Origin: Microtetraspora sp. NBRC 16547
Lineage (GTDB): Bacteria > Actinomycetota > Actinomycetes > Streptosporangiales > Streptosporangiaceae
Length of the DNA stretch: 64,000 bases
NCBI RefSeq assembly: GCF_030268965.1
Contig: NZ_BSSE01000004.1
Coordinates: 62,001 to 126,000, forward strand
Reading direction: 5' to 3'
Part shown: positions 16,349 through 24,852 of the stretch, piece after piece
How positions within the stretch are numbered: the first letter of the stretch is position 1
Layout of the letters: every line of letters begins with the position of its first letter
Notes under the pieces: model-generated
Told to the model about the DNA's origin: nothing
The model's input: only the letters and a program-made list of their open reading frames with translations
Databases searched by the model: none
Translations under genes and position numbers: made by a program

Positions 16349-17515
16349 GTGAAGACGGCGATCGTGGTCGGAGCGGGCATCTGGGGGACGTCGCTGGCGC
16401 TGCGCCTGGCGGAGGCGGGCTGGCGGGTGACGCTGGTCGAGCAGTACGTCCCGGGACATGTCCGGCAGGCCAGCGCGGGGGAGACGCGGCTGCTGCGGGC
16501 CGCGCACGGTTCCGACGAGTGGTACGCGCGGATGGCCAGGCAGGCCAGGGACGCCTGGCGAGAACTCGGCGAGCGGACCGGCGAGGAGCTGTACCTGGAG
16601 GCCGGGCTCATGTGGTTCGCCCGGCGGGAGAACGGCTGGGAGAGCGCCAGCGCCCAGGTGATGAAAAATCTCGACATCCCGCATGAGTTCCTCGACCCGG
16701 CCGAAGCGGGACGTCGGTTTCCTGACTTCAAGGGGGACGACCTGGCGTTCGTGCTGTACGAGCCGGAGGCCGGGCTGATCCGGGCTCGCCGCGCCACCCA
16801 GGTCATGGCCCGGCTCGCCGTCGCGGCCGGGGTCACTCTCGTCCGGGCCAGGGCCCTGCCGTACGGCGGCCCGGAAGGTGATCCGGACGGCGACGCTGGA
16901 GGGTCCGGGCGGCCGGCGATCGTCGTCGACGGCGAGGTGTCGCGGGCGGACCGGGTCGTGTGGGCCTGCGGCGGGTGGCTGCCCAGGCTGTTCGACGTCG
17001 AGGTGGAGGTGACCCGGCAGGACACGCTGCACTTCGACGTGCCACCGGCGTGGTCCACGCCGCCGTTGCCCGCGTTCTGCGACTACGAGGGATCGGCGTA
17101 CGGCCACGGGGACGTCGACGGGCTCGGGATGAAGGTCACCAGCGACGTCGAGGGGGAGCCGTTCGACCCCCAGGAGGGCAGTCGCTGTGTCCTACCCGGG
17201 AGCGAGGAGCTGGCCCGCGACTATCTGCGGCGCAGGTTCCCCTCCTTATACGGAGCGCCGGTGCTGTACAGCCAGGTCTGCCAGTACACGCTCACCCGCG
17301 ACGCCGAGTGGATCATCGCCGAGGTGTCCGACGGGATGTGGCTGCTCGGCGGCGACTCCGGGCACGGCTTCAAGCACGCGCCGGCTCTGGCCGCGTACGT
17401 GGCGGACATCCTCGACGGCACGCGGGAGGTGGATCCGCGCTTCGGCCTCCACCACCGCGTGCCGTCCCGGGGCCTGCGGACCAGCGGCGGAACCGATCCG
17501 CTGCTGGGTGCGTGA
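16349..17515 (+). CDS. FAD-dependent oxidoreductase (DAO / monomeric sarcosine oxidase-like)
   Basis: About 388 aa. The Rossmann dinucleotide motif sits at the extreme N-terminus (IVVGAGIWGTSLALRLAEAG), followed by the FAD-ribose acid in VTLVEQ and the flavin-site HVRQASAGETRLLRAAHG, typical of DAO/SoxA relatives. The C-terminal FAD loop is WLLGGDSGHGFKHAP. GTG 16349 places the Rossmann strand right after the start; GTG 16340 is an alternative. SoxA-type enzymes oxidise N-methyl or amino groups of small amino acids, but the covalent-flavin Cys and substrate residues cannot be assigned with certainty, so the substrate is left open. It is divergent from the IclR gene. Confidence 0.85.
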   Translation: MKTAIVVGAGIWGTSLALRLAEAGWRVTLVEQYVPGHVRQASAGETRLLRAAHGSDEWYARMARQARDAWRELGERTGEELYLEAGLMWFARRENGWESASAQVMKNLDIPHEFLDPAEAGRRFPDFKGDDLAFVLYEPEAGLIRARRATQVMARLAVAAGVTLVRARALPYGGPEGDPDGDAGGSGRPAIVVDGEVSRADRVVWACGGWLPRLFDVEVEVTRQDTLHFDVPPAWSTPPLPAFCDYEGSAYGHGDVDGLGMKVTSDVEGEPFDPQEGSRCVLPGSEELARDYLRRRFPSLYGAPVLYSQVCQYTLTRDAEWIIAEVSDGMWLLGGDSGHGFKHAPALAAYVADILDGTREVDPRFGLHHRVPSRGLRTSGGTDPLLGA

Positions 17516-17522
17516 TGCTCTG

Positions 17523-17738
17523 TCAGGCGAGCGGGCGACCGCCCTGGAGCCAGGCGCCGAACTCGTCGATGTCGATGAGGCCGTCACCGTCGGTGTCGAC
17601 CTTGGCGATCACACCCTGGGCGCCCTCGACGGTGATCCGCTCGCCGAGCACCTCCATGAGGCGCACCAGTTCCTCGGCCGAGATCAGGCCGTCATCGTCG
17701 CTGTCGACGAGGTCGAACGTCGCCGCGTACTCGCTCAT
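17523..17738 (-). CDS. EF-hand calcium-binding protein
   Basis: 71 aa, calmodulin-like. Two canonical EF loops are visible: DLVDSDDDGLISAEELVRLM (loop DSDDDGLISAEE) and KVDTDGDGLIDIDEFGAWL (loop DTDGDGLIDIDE). Both carry Asp at positions 1, 3 and 5 and Glu at position 12. The start at ATG 17738 is chosen because GAGGAG lies just upstream; a longer frame reaching 17882 has no RBS and no EF-like content. It is a soluble cytoplasmic calcium sensor or buffer, with its 3' end convergent to the oxidoreductase stop 7 bp away. Confidence 0.9.
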   Translation of the reverse strand: MSEYAATFDLVDSDDDGLISAEELVRLMEVLGERITVEGAQGVIAKVDTDGDGLIDIDEFGAWLQGGRPLA

Positions 17739-17941
17739 GTCTTCTCCTCGCCCGGCGGCTCGTCGGCGTCCGAGAGCGTCCCCGGCTGTCGGTTCACGTT
17801 GGCGAGCAGCACGATAGCCGGATAAGTCACTATCGGTGCCGTTTTGCGGGAAGCCCACGACGGTGTCGTGCACGCTGCCCACAGGATGGACGCGGCTCTG
17901 GCCGTGGCCTTCACGGTCCGCTCTGCCGGCACCACGCGGCA

Positions 17942-18465
17942 GTCGAGTTGGGCCGCTTCGGGGCGGCCCTACGGCGGGCCGACGCCACCGGCGGACCGGC
18001 GTCCTTTCGTGGCGGGCCCGTGAGTACGCGTGACGATGACGTCCGGGCCGCCATCCGCGACCTGGGCGCGGATGGCACGGTGGACGGAGATGCCGCGACC
18101 GCGGCGTGGGAAGAAGTCCTCCGGCTCCCGCAGTGGGACGGCGAACCCGTCTGGATCCACAGTGACCTGCTGCCGGGAACCCTGCTGGTCCGGGAGGGGA
18201 AGCTCAGTTCCGTCATCGATTTCGGCGGGCTGGGCGTCGGCGATCCCGCATGCGACATGATGGTCGCCTGGACCCTGTTCTCGGCCGAGACCCGCGGTCT
18301 GTTCCGTGAGGTGTCCGATGTCGACGATGTGACGTGGGCGCGAGGGCGCGGCTGGGCGCTGTGCTTCGGGCTGATGGCCGAGCATTACTACCGCGTCAAG
18401 AACCCCATACTCGCCGGCGTCGGCCGACGCGCGATGTTCGAAGCCCTCGCCGACTACCAGTGCGA
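17942..18465 (+). pseudogene. 5'-truncated aminoglycoside phosphotransferase-family gene
   Basis: The readable part corresponds to the C-terminal lobe of an APH-fold kinase: ADATGGPASFRGGPVSTRDD, then the catalytic loop VWIHSDLLPGTLLV and the metal segment SVIDFGGLGVGDPACDMMVAW. The N-terminal ATP-binding lobe (about 120 residues) is absent; upstream bases show no phosphotransferase residues. The catalytic loop should read HxDxxxxN, but the Asn that holds magnesium is Thr (HSDLLPGT), a second sign of decay. The frame then runs on past the usual end to 18616, through the palindrome of the next gene. Probably a remnant left when the accessory patch was rearranged. Confidence 0.75.
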
Positions 18466-18580
18466 AGACCGCCGTCTGCTCCTGGTGCGGCCGCTATCCG
18501 GCCGCCGCTGCCAGAACCCGCTGCCAGAACACTGTCACGGCCGTGCCCGGCGCTGTCCTCCCGCATCCACGCCACAAGCT

Positions 18581-18609
18581 ATAACTACAGTTATAATAAC
18601 TGTAGTTAT
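18581..18609. promoter_or_regulatory. AT-rich nested palindrome before the AAA/DUF234 gene
   Basis: Two 14-bp arms (ATAACTACAGTTAT and its exact reverse complement) are separated by a single A. Each arm is itself a palindrome (ATAACT-2-AGTTAT), giving four half-sites. It ends 15 nt before the GTG start and overlaps the expected promoter/RBS zone of the ATPase gene. It stands out sharply from the GC-rich surroundings. This is an operator-like structure, possibly autoregulatory. Confidence 0.75.
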
Positions 18610-18624
18610 CTATTAGGGGGAGTC

Positions 18625-20097
18625 GTGGACAAGCCCGCCCACATGTTCGACAGGGACAGCGAGTGGGCCTCCCTTGCCCGCTTTGTGGGGAATCCTGCCC
18701 AAGGAGCGACCATCGGGGTCATCTACGGTCGTCGCAGGCAGGGCAAGACCTTTCTCCTCGACGCTCTGTGCCGGGTGGCGGGCGGGTTCTACTTCGCCGC
18801 CACGGAGGCGACCGAGACGGAGACGCTGGCGAGGCTCGGCGCCGAACTCGCCGACTACCTGGGGCTTCCTTCGGCCATCGGACTCAACGACTGGTACCAG
18901 GCGGTCGACTGGTTGCTCGCGGTGGGGCGGGACCGGCCGACTCCGGTGGTCATCGATGAGTTTCCGTATCTGGTCCAGGCGACGCCCTCGCTGCCCTCGA
19001 TCATCCAGCGCGCGTACGCGCCCAATCGGAACGAACGAACCCAGTCGCGTACGCGGCTGCTGCTGTGTGGCTCGGCGATGTCCTTCATGGGCAGGCTCCT
19101 CACCGGAAACGCTCCGTTGCGAGGCAGAGCGGGACTGGAAATGGTGGTTCCCACCCTCGACTATCGCCTTGCCGCGCGTTTCTGGGAGATCGATGACCCA
19201 CGCCTGGCCGCGCTGACCCACTCGGTGGTGGGAGGAACCCCTGCTTACCGCACTGAGTTCCTGCACGGAGATCGGCCGGAGAGCCTGAGCGATTTCGGGC
19301 CGTGGATCGTACGGAACGTCCTCGACAGGGACAGCCCGCTCTTCCGTGAGGCGCGTCACCTGCTGGCAGAGGAGCCGAACCTTCGGGACCAGGGTTTGTA
19401 CCACTCCGTGCTCTCTGCCATCGCGGCCGGCAGCAATGCGCGCAGCGGCATCGCGTCCTTCATCGGACGTAAGGCGACGGACCTCGCACATCCCCTGACA
19501 GTTCTCGAGGACGCGGGACTCGTCAGACGCGAGGAGGACACCTTCCGGGCGGCACGCACGACGTACTGCATCGCCGAGCCGCTCGTGACCTTCTACCACG
19601 CGGTCATGCGACCGGAATGGTCCCGGCTTGACCGAGCCGGTCAGGCGGCCCGGGTGTGGGAGGAGAGCGGCGACAGATTTCGCGGGCGGGTCGTCGGCCC
19701 GCACTTCGAGGCGCTGTGTCGTGATTGGGCCCAGTTCTACGCGGCTCCCGATACCTTCGCGGCCTCGCCGTCGCATGTCGGTCGGGGGGTCGTCAATGAC
19801 GCGGCACGTCGCACGAGCCACGAGGTGGATGTGGTGGTGACCGGATCCGCGACGGGGAGCAGGCGTCCACTGCTGGCGATCGGTGAGGCGAAGTGGGGAG
19901 AGCGCGTCGGACTGGGCCATGTGGAACGTCTACGGCGGATCCGTGAGGTGCTCCAGGGCCGCGCGGACATCGATGCCTCCGCCACACGGCTGATGCTCTT
20001 CAGCGCGGCGGGATTCACTGATGAGCTTCGCGATCTCGCGTTGGGTGACGACGAGGTGCGGCTCGTCCACGTGGCCGATCTTTACCGAGAGGTTTGA
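18625..20097 (+). CDS. AAA ATPase with C-terminal DUF234/PD-(D/E)XK-like domain
   Basis: 490 aa. The N-terminal archaeal-type ATPase domain (pfam01637-like) has Walker A YGRRRQGKT (about 34-42), Walker B PVVIDEFPYL (about 105-113) and sensor-like LLLCGSAMSFM. A winged-helix segment follows (IASFIGRKATDLAHPLTVLEDAGLVRREED). The C-terminal domain (about 340-490) carries HEVDVVV and LLAIGEAKWG, spaced like the D...ExK core of PD-(D/E)XK nucleases. The start is GTG 18625, with AGGGGG 5 nt upstream; ATG 18643 is an alternative. Members of this family are widespread orphans suspected of nucleic-acid or defence roles. Here it is a lone gene between a pseudogene and unrelated genes, behind a striking palindrome. 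Confidence 0.85.
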   Translation: MDKPAHMFDRDSEWASLARFVGNPAQGATIGVIYGRRRQGKTFLLDALCRVAGGFYFAATEATETETLARLGAELADYLGLPSAIGLNDWYQAVDWLLAVGRDRPTPVVIDEFPYLVQATPSLPSIIQRAYAPNRNERTQSRTRLLLCGSAMSFMGRLLTGNAPLRGRAGLEMVVPTLDYRLAARFWEIDDPRLAALTHSVVGGTPAYRTEFLHGDRPESLSDFGPWIVRNVLDRDSPLFREARHLLAEEPNLRDQGLYHSVLSAIAAGSNARSGIASFIGRKATDLAHPLTVLEDAGLVRREEDTFRAARTTYCIAEPLVTFYHAVMRPEWSRLDRAGQAARVWEESGDRFRGRVVGPHFEALCRDWAQFYAAPDTFAASPSHVGRGVVNDAARRTSHEVDVVVTGSATGSRRPLLAIGEAKWGERVGLGHVERLRRIREVLQGRADIDASATRLMLFSAAGFTDELRDLALGDDEVRLVHVADLYREV

Positions 20098-20167
20098 GGC
20101 GAAGCCCTCGTGCGCGGGGCCAGTGGATTCCGGGTGGGATACAAGCGGGGCGGGCCATGGTGATCTG

Positions 20168-20284
20168 GTGCTGTACGTGCTCGGCGTACGGCGCGGCCGC
20201 AGAACGGCGGTGATCGCCGGAAGCGTGGTCGCCGCCGTGTCGCTCGTCATGATGATCGTGGGCGTTGCCGCCGCCTTGATGTGA
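20168..20284 (+). CDS. Possible 38-aa single-span membrane peptide
   Basis: From GTG 20168 the frame encodes a basic head (LGVRRGRRT) and one hydrophobic helix (AVIAGSVVAAVSLVMMIVGV). It lies in the 206-bp gap between the ATPase and RDD genes. The RBS is poor (GGGCGGG region at 20148-20154, too distant). It could be real, with the RDD protein as nearest partner, or a chance frame. Low confidence. Confidence 0.3.
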   Translation: MLYVLGVRRGRRTAVIAGSVVAAVSLVMMIVGVAAALM

Positions 20285-20303
20285 TCATTAGGGTTTCGCC
20301 CCT

Positions 20304-21743
20304 ATGGGAGTCAAGATCCCCTTATGGGCCGCGCGAGCCGCGCTTGTGACCTGGTTGGGGGCGGTCGCCGCCGCCGGGTACCCCACCTGGGAGTGGTGGC
20401 GGTTCCAATCCGAGGTCGGCGAGAGCGTCTCGGGCGCTCTGTGCCTGGGCTGGGGGTTCGGTTCCGGGTGGGCGGATGGGCTGTTGTCACCGGCCCGGAC
20501 GGACATCGAGAGGATCCTGGACGCCTCCGAGATGTGGGCGGTTCCCGCGCTGCTGGTCGTCGGGGCCTTTCTCGCCGGTCGCGGCTCCGGGGATCCGCTG
20601 GTGCCCGGACGGCGCGCGGCCACCGTGCTCGCCCTCATGGCGGTCCTCCGGCCGCTCACGTGGAGCTATTTCGACAGCGCAGCGTGCGGCCCCGTGCCCA
20701 TGCTCAGCAGGGCCTGGTTCGCCGAGGTGGCCGACGCCTGGGGAAGCGCGGAGACGGCCTGGCTGGCAGCCGCGCTACTGGTGTTGCTCGCGTCGATGCT
20801 CACGCCACGCGGGCCGCGAGCGCCGCTCCCGCTCGCGGTCGTGACCACGCCGAGCGGGCCGGGCATGTCGAGTGGACCGGGCATGTCGAGTGGACCGGGC
20901 ACGCAGTTCCCCGTCTTTCCAGGGATGTTCGCCGCGTCCATGGCGCCCGTCGCCGTCCTTCCCGCCCGCGGGGCGTCCGTGCCGTACGAGCACAGAGGTA
21001 TGGCCTGGCGGCGGTCGGTGGCGCTCCTGGTCGACTATCTGATCGTCGTCCACATCCTGGGGGCCGTTCTTGGAGGGTTGCTGTCCGTGATCCCCGGCGT
21101 CTCCGGGCCCAGCCTGGAGTACGGGGTGCTCAACCGGGTGGCCTCGTGGCCGCTCGACTTCGAGCCGAGCTCGCACGCGATCATGCTGGCGAGCTTTCTC
21201 TATTTCTGGTCGCAGTATGTGCTGCGGGGGCGGACGCTCGGCCAGTGGCTGCTCGGCCTGCGGGTCGTCCCCGCAGGTCCCATGATCACAAGGCTCGTCG
21301 TGGACGTGCTCGCGGGTCCGAGCGCCGACCCGGTAGCGACCACACCGGTCGTGGCGGGCGGCCCTGCGCTGCCGGGCGCCACCGGGGCGGGTGCGGTGGC
21401 GGGGCCGGACGGTATCCGGCGTCCGCACGGACTGCGGGGGAGACGGGCGGCACTGCGCGCGCTGGTCTTCCCGATCCTCGCACTGCTGCCCGAGACCGGG
21501 TTGGTCGTTCTGATCGCGGACGCCGTAGTGGCGTTGCTCGCTTCGGACGGCCGCGCCCTCCATGACCTCGCGGCGGGCACCGCTGTCGTACGCACCCGGG
21601 GCTTTCATTCACCGCGTCTCACACCGCTCCGGAACCACCGCGCACGACGATCAGGCGACGTACGACATGGACCTCGGGGAACACCAGGGGACTGGTACGG
21701 AAGAGGCGGAACGGGCATGGTGGACGCAGGAGACGCCGGCTGA
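20304..21743 (+). CDS. RDD-domain membrane protein
   Basis: About 479 aa. The first half has several hydrophobic helices (AALVTWLGAVAAAG, VPALLVVGAFLAG, AWLAAALLVLLASML). A disordered Gly/Ser/Met linker follows (a repeat of SSGPGM). The RDD domain comes next: MAWRRSVALLVDYLIVV, GRTLGQWLLGLRVV and the final DGRALHDLAAGTAVVRT, the three conserved RDD blocks. The RDD block is interrupted by a Pro/Ala-rich insert (TTPVVAGGPALPGAT). The last 50 residues after the domain are basic and low-complexity and may be run-through. The function of RDD proteins is mostly unknown; some are Na+/H+ antiporters. Confidence 0.8.
   Translation: MGVKIPLWAARAALVTWLGAVAAAGYPTWEWWRFQSEVGESVSGALCLGWGFGSGWADGLLSPARTDIERILDASEMWAVPALLVVGAFLAGRGSGDPLVPGRRAATVLALMAVLRPLTWSYFDSAACGPVPMLSRAWFAEVADAWGSAETAWLAAALLVLLASMLTPRGPRAPLPLAVVTTPSGPGMSSGPGMSSGPGTQFPVFPGMFAASMAPVAVLPARGASVPYEHRGMAWRRSVALLVDYLIVVHILGAVLGGLLSVIPGVSGPSLEYGVLNRVASWPLDFEPSSHAIMLASFLYFWSQYVLRGRTLGQWLLGLRVVPAGPMITRLVVDVLAGPSADPVATTPVVAGGPALPGATGAGAVAGPDGIRRPHGLRGRRAALRALVFPILALLPETGLVVLIADAVVALLASDGRALHDLAAGTAVVRTRGFHSPRLTPLRNHRARRSGDVRHGPRGTPGDWYGRGGTGMVDAGDAG
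20853..20906. repeat. 18-bp in-frame tandem repeat in the RDD gene
   Basis: Three units of 18 bp (core AGTGGACCGGGCATGTCG) encode repeated SGPGMS residues in the linker before the RDD domain. The unit length keeps the frame. Confidence 0.8.
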
Positions 21744-21826
21744 GCGGGACGTGGCCTTCGAGCATCGCCGCCGACCGAATATGCTGGCGCTACGTCAGTT
21801 TCATATCCCAGAGGGAGAACTTTGCG

Positions 21827-21919
21827 ATGTACAAGGAATTCGCCGGCGAGGTCGTGATGTGGATGATCCCCGTCGTCGTCCTTCTGGGACTCGCTGTCCT
21901 GATCACCACGACGGCCTGA
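21827..21919 (+). CDS. 30-aa single-span membrane peptide
   Basis: ATG 21827 is preceded by GAGGGAG (21811-21817), an excellent RBS at 9 nt. The product begins MYKEFAGEVVMWM and continues into a pure hydrophobic helix (IPVVVLLGLAVLITTTA), then stops at TGA 21917. An intrinsic-type terminator lies 63 nt downstream, so this is a self-contained small transcription unit. No Cys, no cleavage motif. It could be a small integral-membrane regulator or a type I toxin-like peptide; I do not recognise the family. Confidence 0.65.
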   Translation: MYKEFAGEVVMWMIPVVVLLGLAVLITTTA

Positions 21920-21982
21920 CGCACCGAGCGTCCAGCAGCACCAGCAGTACGCCTCCAAGCGACTGAGCGACACCTCTCGAAG

Positions 21983-22010
21983 AGGCCGGGCCACGAGGTC
22001 CGGCCTTTTT
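21983..22010 (+). terminator. Rho-independent terminator after the 30-aa peptide gene
   Basis: The imperfect stem AGGCCGGGCC / GGTCCGGCCT with a 4-nt loop is followed by five T residues, unusual in this GC-rich window. It closes the small membrane-peptide unit. Confidence 0.75.
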
Positions 22011-22019
22011 GCTGCCCGG

Positions 22020-22552
22020 AGCTGAACGCCTCCGGTATCCGGGCACCTCCCATGCCCAGGCGTGCCCACCCCACACGTCGCTCGACACCTCGCTGTCCCC
22101 GCCGCGATCCCGCCTGCCGCAGTGCCGCCCGCCGCGCTTGGTCGTCCTTGGGCACGCCGGTCACGCTACGCGGCCTTCCGTGCACGCCTTCCACCAGATT
22201 GAGGGCGCAATTCGGACAAATCCCCGTGAACTCTGCATGTCGCTCATGAGTTCACAAAAGTGTCATGGTCATTGACCTTGATTTGGTTGAGTTGATCATG
22301 TGATACTGCGCGCAAGGTGTCCGTGATGCGAGGGGGAATCGCACAGCGGAACGCGGCAGGAGGGGCGAGGGAAAGCGGAGGTACGGACGGGGCTGGGCGG
22401 CGTCATAGCGGCCTATTCGAGTACCGACCCACGTCGAGCGCAATGGTGGCGCGTGACGCGATGCCCTCGGGGCGCCTGGGCCGACCTTGTCGGTGAGGCG
22501 ACCGTGGGCGTTGTATGCAGCGCTTATGAATTCCTGCTGGGAGAAAGTCGAA
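22020..22552. other. Gene-free upstream region of the diterpenoid cluster
   Basis: About 530 bp without a supportable gene. Short frames lack RBS and typical codon use. It contains one promoter-like pair (annotated separately) and becomes AT-rich around 22240-22310. It probably holds the regulatory region of the P450-terpene operon. Confidence 0.5.
22278..22307 (+). promoter_or_regulatory. Candidate promoter of the diterpenoid operon
   Basis: TTGATT and GATACT are separated by 18 nt in an AT-rich pocket, about 245 nt upstream of the P450 start. The match to a housekeeping promoter is fair. The long leader makes it tentative. Confidence 0.35.
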
Positions 22553-23908
22553 ATGTCAACCGGTGTGACCGAGGTGGCTCGCGAGCCCAGGACGCTTCCC
22601 TTCTACCGTTCGCTGACACGGTACACGCGCGACCCAATCCGGGCCTTCGAGGAGGCAGGGAAAGAGGCGAACGGCGAACTCGTCCGCCTCAACATGGGTC
22701 CCTTCAAGCCCTACCTGGTGTCGCATCCCGACCACGTCCAGCACGTCCTGCGCGCCAACTGGTCGAACTACGTACGCGAGGGCATGTTCTGGGATCCGTT
22801 GAAGCCCCTGATCGGTGACGGCATCCTCTCCGACGGGGACACCTGGAAGGAAAGTCGCAAGATCCTTCAGCCGCTGTTCACCGCCAAGTACGTGGACTCG
22901 CTCACCGAGAACATGGCGGAGATCCTCACCGAGCAGATCGAGGAGACGATCCGGCCTGGCGAGCCGTTCGACCTGGTCACCGCCATCTCCCAGATCGTGC
23001 ACCCGACGATCGTCCGGCTCTTCTTCGGTGACAAGATCTCCCGCGAGGACATCGCCCAGCTCGTTCCCGCATACGACACCGCCGTCACCGCCAAGGCGAT
23101 CCGGCTGGTCCTGCCGTTCGTCCCGGGAGGCTTCCCGCTGCCGGGAGACAAGGCGTTCGAGCGCTCCGTGAAGACGATCAACGAGGTCGCGTACGCCCGG
23201 ATCAAGGAGATCCGCAACCAGGACAACGATGATCGTGACGTCGTCTCCATCGTCTGCCGCGCGCGCGGCGGGGAGCTCGGGGAGATCGGCGACAAGAAGA
23301 TCCGGGACGACGTCGTCAGCATGCACGGCGCCTCCACCGAGACATCCGCGACCGCGCTCACCTGGGTGTGGGTGGCCCTCGACAAGCACCCCGACCTCGC
23401 GGCGCGGGTCTACGAGGAGATCGACCGGGTGGTCGGGGGTGACCCGATCAGCGCGAAGCACCTGCCCGAGCTGCGCTACCTGAAGATGTTCCTCAGCGAG
23501 TTGCTCCGGCTCTATCCGGCGGGCTGGCTCCTGCCGCGCATGGCGGTGAAGGACGACGTCATCGGCGGCGTGACGATCAAGGCGGGCTCCACGGTCATGG
23601 TCAGCCCTTACCTGACGCACCGGCTGCCCGAGTTCTGGGACCGCCCGCTCGAGTTCGACCCGGAGCGTTTCGCCCCGGAGCATGAGGAGCGGCGGAACCG
23701 CTGGGCGTACGTGCCTTTCGGTGGCGGGCCGCACCAGTGCCTCGGGCAGCACCTGTTCATGCTGGAGGCGCTGCTGCTCGTCGGTGGGATACTCAGCAAG
23801 TACCGGCCGGTCCTGCGCTCGGCGTCGCAGGTCACCCCCCGGCTGGCCTCGTCGCTGCGGCCGAACCAGAACGTCCAGATGACCCTCGTGCCGGTCGAGC
23901 GCGCCTGA
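22553..23908 (+). CDS. Cytochrome P450 (diterpenoid cluster)
   Basis: 451-aa haem monooxygenase. The haem loop is FGGGPHQCLG with ligand Cys396; the usual Arg two before the Cys position block is His. The K-helix ExxR is ELLR (about 316-319). The I-helix is GASTETSATALTW, which keeps Glu-Thr but has Ser for the usual Gly. ATG 22553 has GGGAGA 9 nt upstream; earlier in-frame starts lack an RBS. No membrane anchor, so it is soluble and class I, needing ferredoxin partners encoded elsewhere. It is first of three tightly packed genes (2 bp to the next), so oxidation of the diterpene skeleton made by the next two products is the likely job. Confidence 0.93.
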   Translation: MSTGVTEVAREPRTLPFYRSLTRYTRDPIRAFEEAGKEANGELVRLNMGPFKPYLVSHPDHVQHVLRANWSNYVREGMFWDPLKPLIGDGILSDGDTWKESRKILQPLFTAKYVDSLTENMAEILTEQIEETIRPGEPFDLVTAISQIVHPTIVRLFFGDKISREDIAQLVPAYDTAVTAKAIRLVLPFVPGGFPLPGDKAFERSVKTINEVAYARIKEIRNQDNDDRDVVSIVCRARGGELGEIGDKKIRDDVVSMHGASTETSATALTWVWVALDKHPDLAARVYEEIDRVVGGDPISAKHLPELRYLKMFLSELLRLYPAGWLLPRMAVKDDVIGGVTIKAGSTVMVSPYLTHRLPEFWDRPLEFDPERFAPEHEERRNRWAYVPFGGGPHQCLGQHLFMLEALLLVGGILSKYRPVLRSASQVTPRLASSLRPNQNVQMTLVPVERA

Positions 23909-23910
23909 TC

Positions 23911-24852
23911 ATGCACGTGCACCACCCACGTACGACCGCGGACACGAGCGTGTCCGCGGGCAGGTTCGCGGCCGCCGCCGACATGGGCAGGATCGTCGCC
24001 CTGTCCGCGGCGGCCGGGCGTGATCTCCGTAAGTGCGCGGAGTCCTATGAGGATCTGTTCGGTGGGAAGCCGTTCGATCCCGGCTTCTTCAGTTCGCTGT
24101 CCCTCGTCGGCGCGTTCGGGTCTCCCTGGGCGACGGCTGACGAGCTGCGGATCGTCAATCGCGCGGCGTTGTGGGTCTTCGCCGTCGACTGGCTGATCGA
24201 CGTGACGGCGAAGACCCCGGAGGACGTCGATCTGATCGTCCGCGACTGCCTGGCCGCCGCGGACGGTACGGCGGAGCCGGCCACGCCGCTCACCCGGTTC
24301 CTCGTCGACATCCGGGACGAGCTCGCGTCCGTGCCCGCCTTCGAGACCGCGGGCCCGGTCTGGCGGGCGCAGCTCGAACGGATGCTCACCGCCATGGCCC
24401 TCGAATGGGGCTGGAACGACGTCCGCGAGAGCGGCGGCGGTGACGGAGAGGGAGATCGGATCCTGCCGGATCTGGAGGAGTACCTGGCCAACGCCGACGG
24501 CACGGGGTCCTCCTTCGTCAACGTCTCCCACTGGATCTTCACCGGTGATCCCTGGACGGTGGGTCATCTCGACGAGGTCATGGTGATCAGCGCGGAGGTT
24601 CAGCGGTACCTCCGGCTGCTCAACGATCTCGCCACCTACCGGCGGGACGTCGGCTGGGGAGACGTGAACGTGCTGATGCTCGGCGTCGGCCGTACCGAGG
24701 TGTCGGAACGGATGGCAGAACTCGCGGACCGTGCCGGAGAGCTGCTCGAACCGCTGCGGGACGCGTGCCCGCGGACGGTCGCCTACCTGGAATGCCAGGT
24801 CGGCTTCAACACGGGGTTCTACGGTGGCGCTGATTATTGGGGCGAGATGTGA
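23911..24852 (+). CDS. Class I terpene synthase (probable diterpene synthase)
   Basis: 313 aa, all-helical class I terpenoid synthase. The metal motif NSE/DTE appears as NDLATYRRD (from residue 238), matching NDxx(S/T)xx(K/R)(D/E). The Asp-rich motif is atypical: VDWLID (Asp93 and Asp97) instead of DDxxD. Downstream Arg-Tyr-type residues are not clear. It starts 2 bp after the P450 stop and overlaps the class II cyclase by 4 bp. With a class II enzyme adjacent, the expected substrate is a cyclised prenyl diphosphate such as copalyl diphosphate. No geranylgeranyl diphosphate synthase lies in the window. The product skeleton cannot be predicted by eye. Confidence 0.85.
   Translation: MHVHHPRTTADTSVSAGRFAAAADMGRIVALSAAAGRDLRKCAESYEDLFGGKPFDPGFFSSLSLVGAFGSPWATADELRIVNRAALWVFAVDWLIDVTAKTPEDVDLIVRDCLAAADGTAEPATPLTRFLVDIRDELASVPAFETAGPVWRAQLERMLTAMALEWGWNDVRESGGGDGEGDRILPDLEEYLANADGTGSSFVNVSHWIFTGDPWTVGHLDEVMVISAEVQRYLRLLNDLATYRRDVGWGDVNVLMLGVGRTEVSERMAELADRAGELLEPLRDACPRTVAYLECQVGFNTGFYGGADYWGEM

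Noticed and set aside
17739-17882. Longer start for the EF-hand protein
   Set aside because: The extra 48 residues have no family match, and a clear GAGGAG stands before ATG 17738.
22487-22552. Upstream GTG-type start (22487) for the P450
   Set aside because: No RBS, and the added residues do not resemble P450 N-termini; ATG 22553 has GGGAGA at good spacing.
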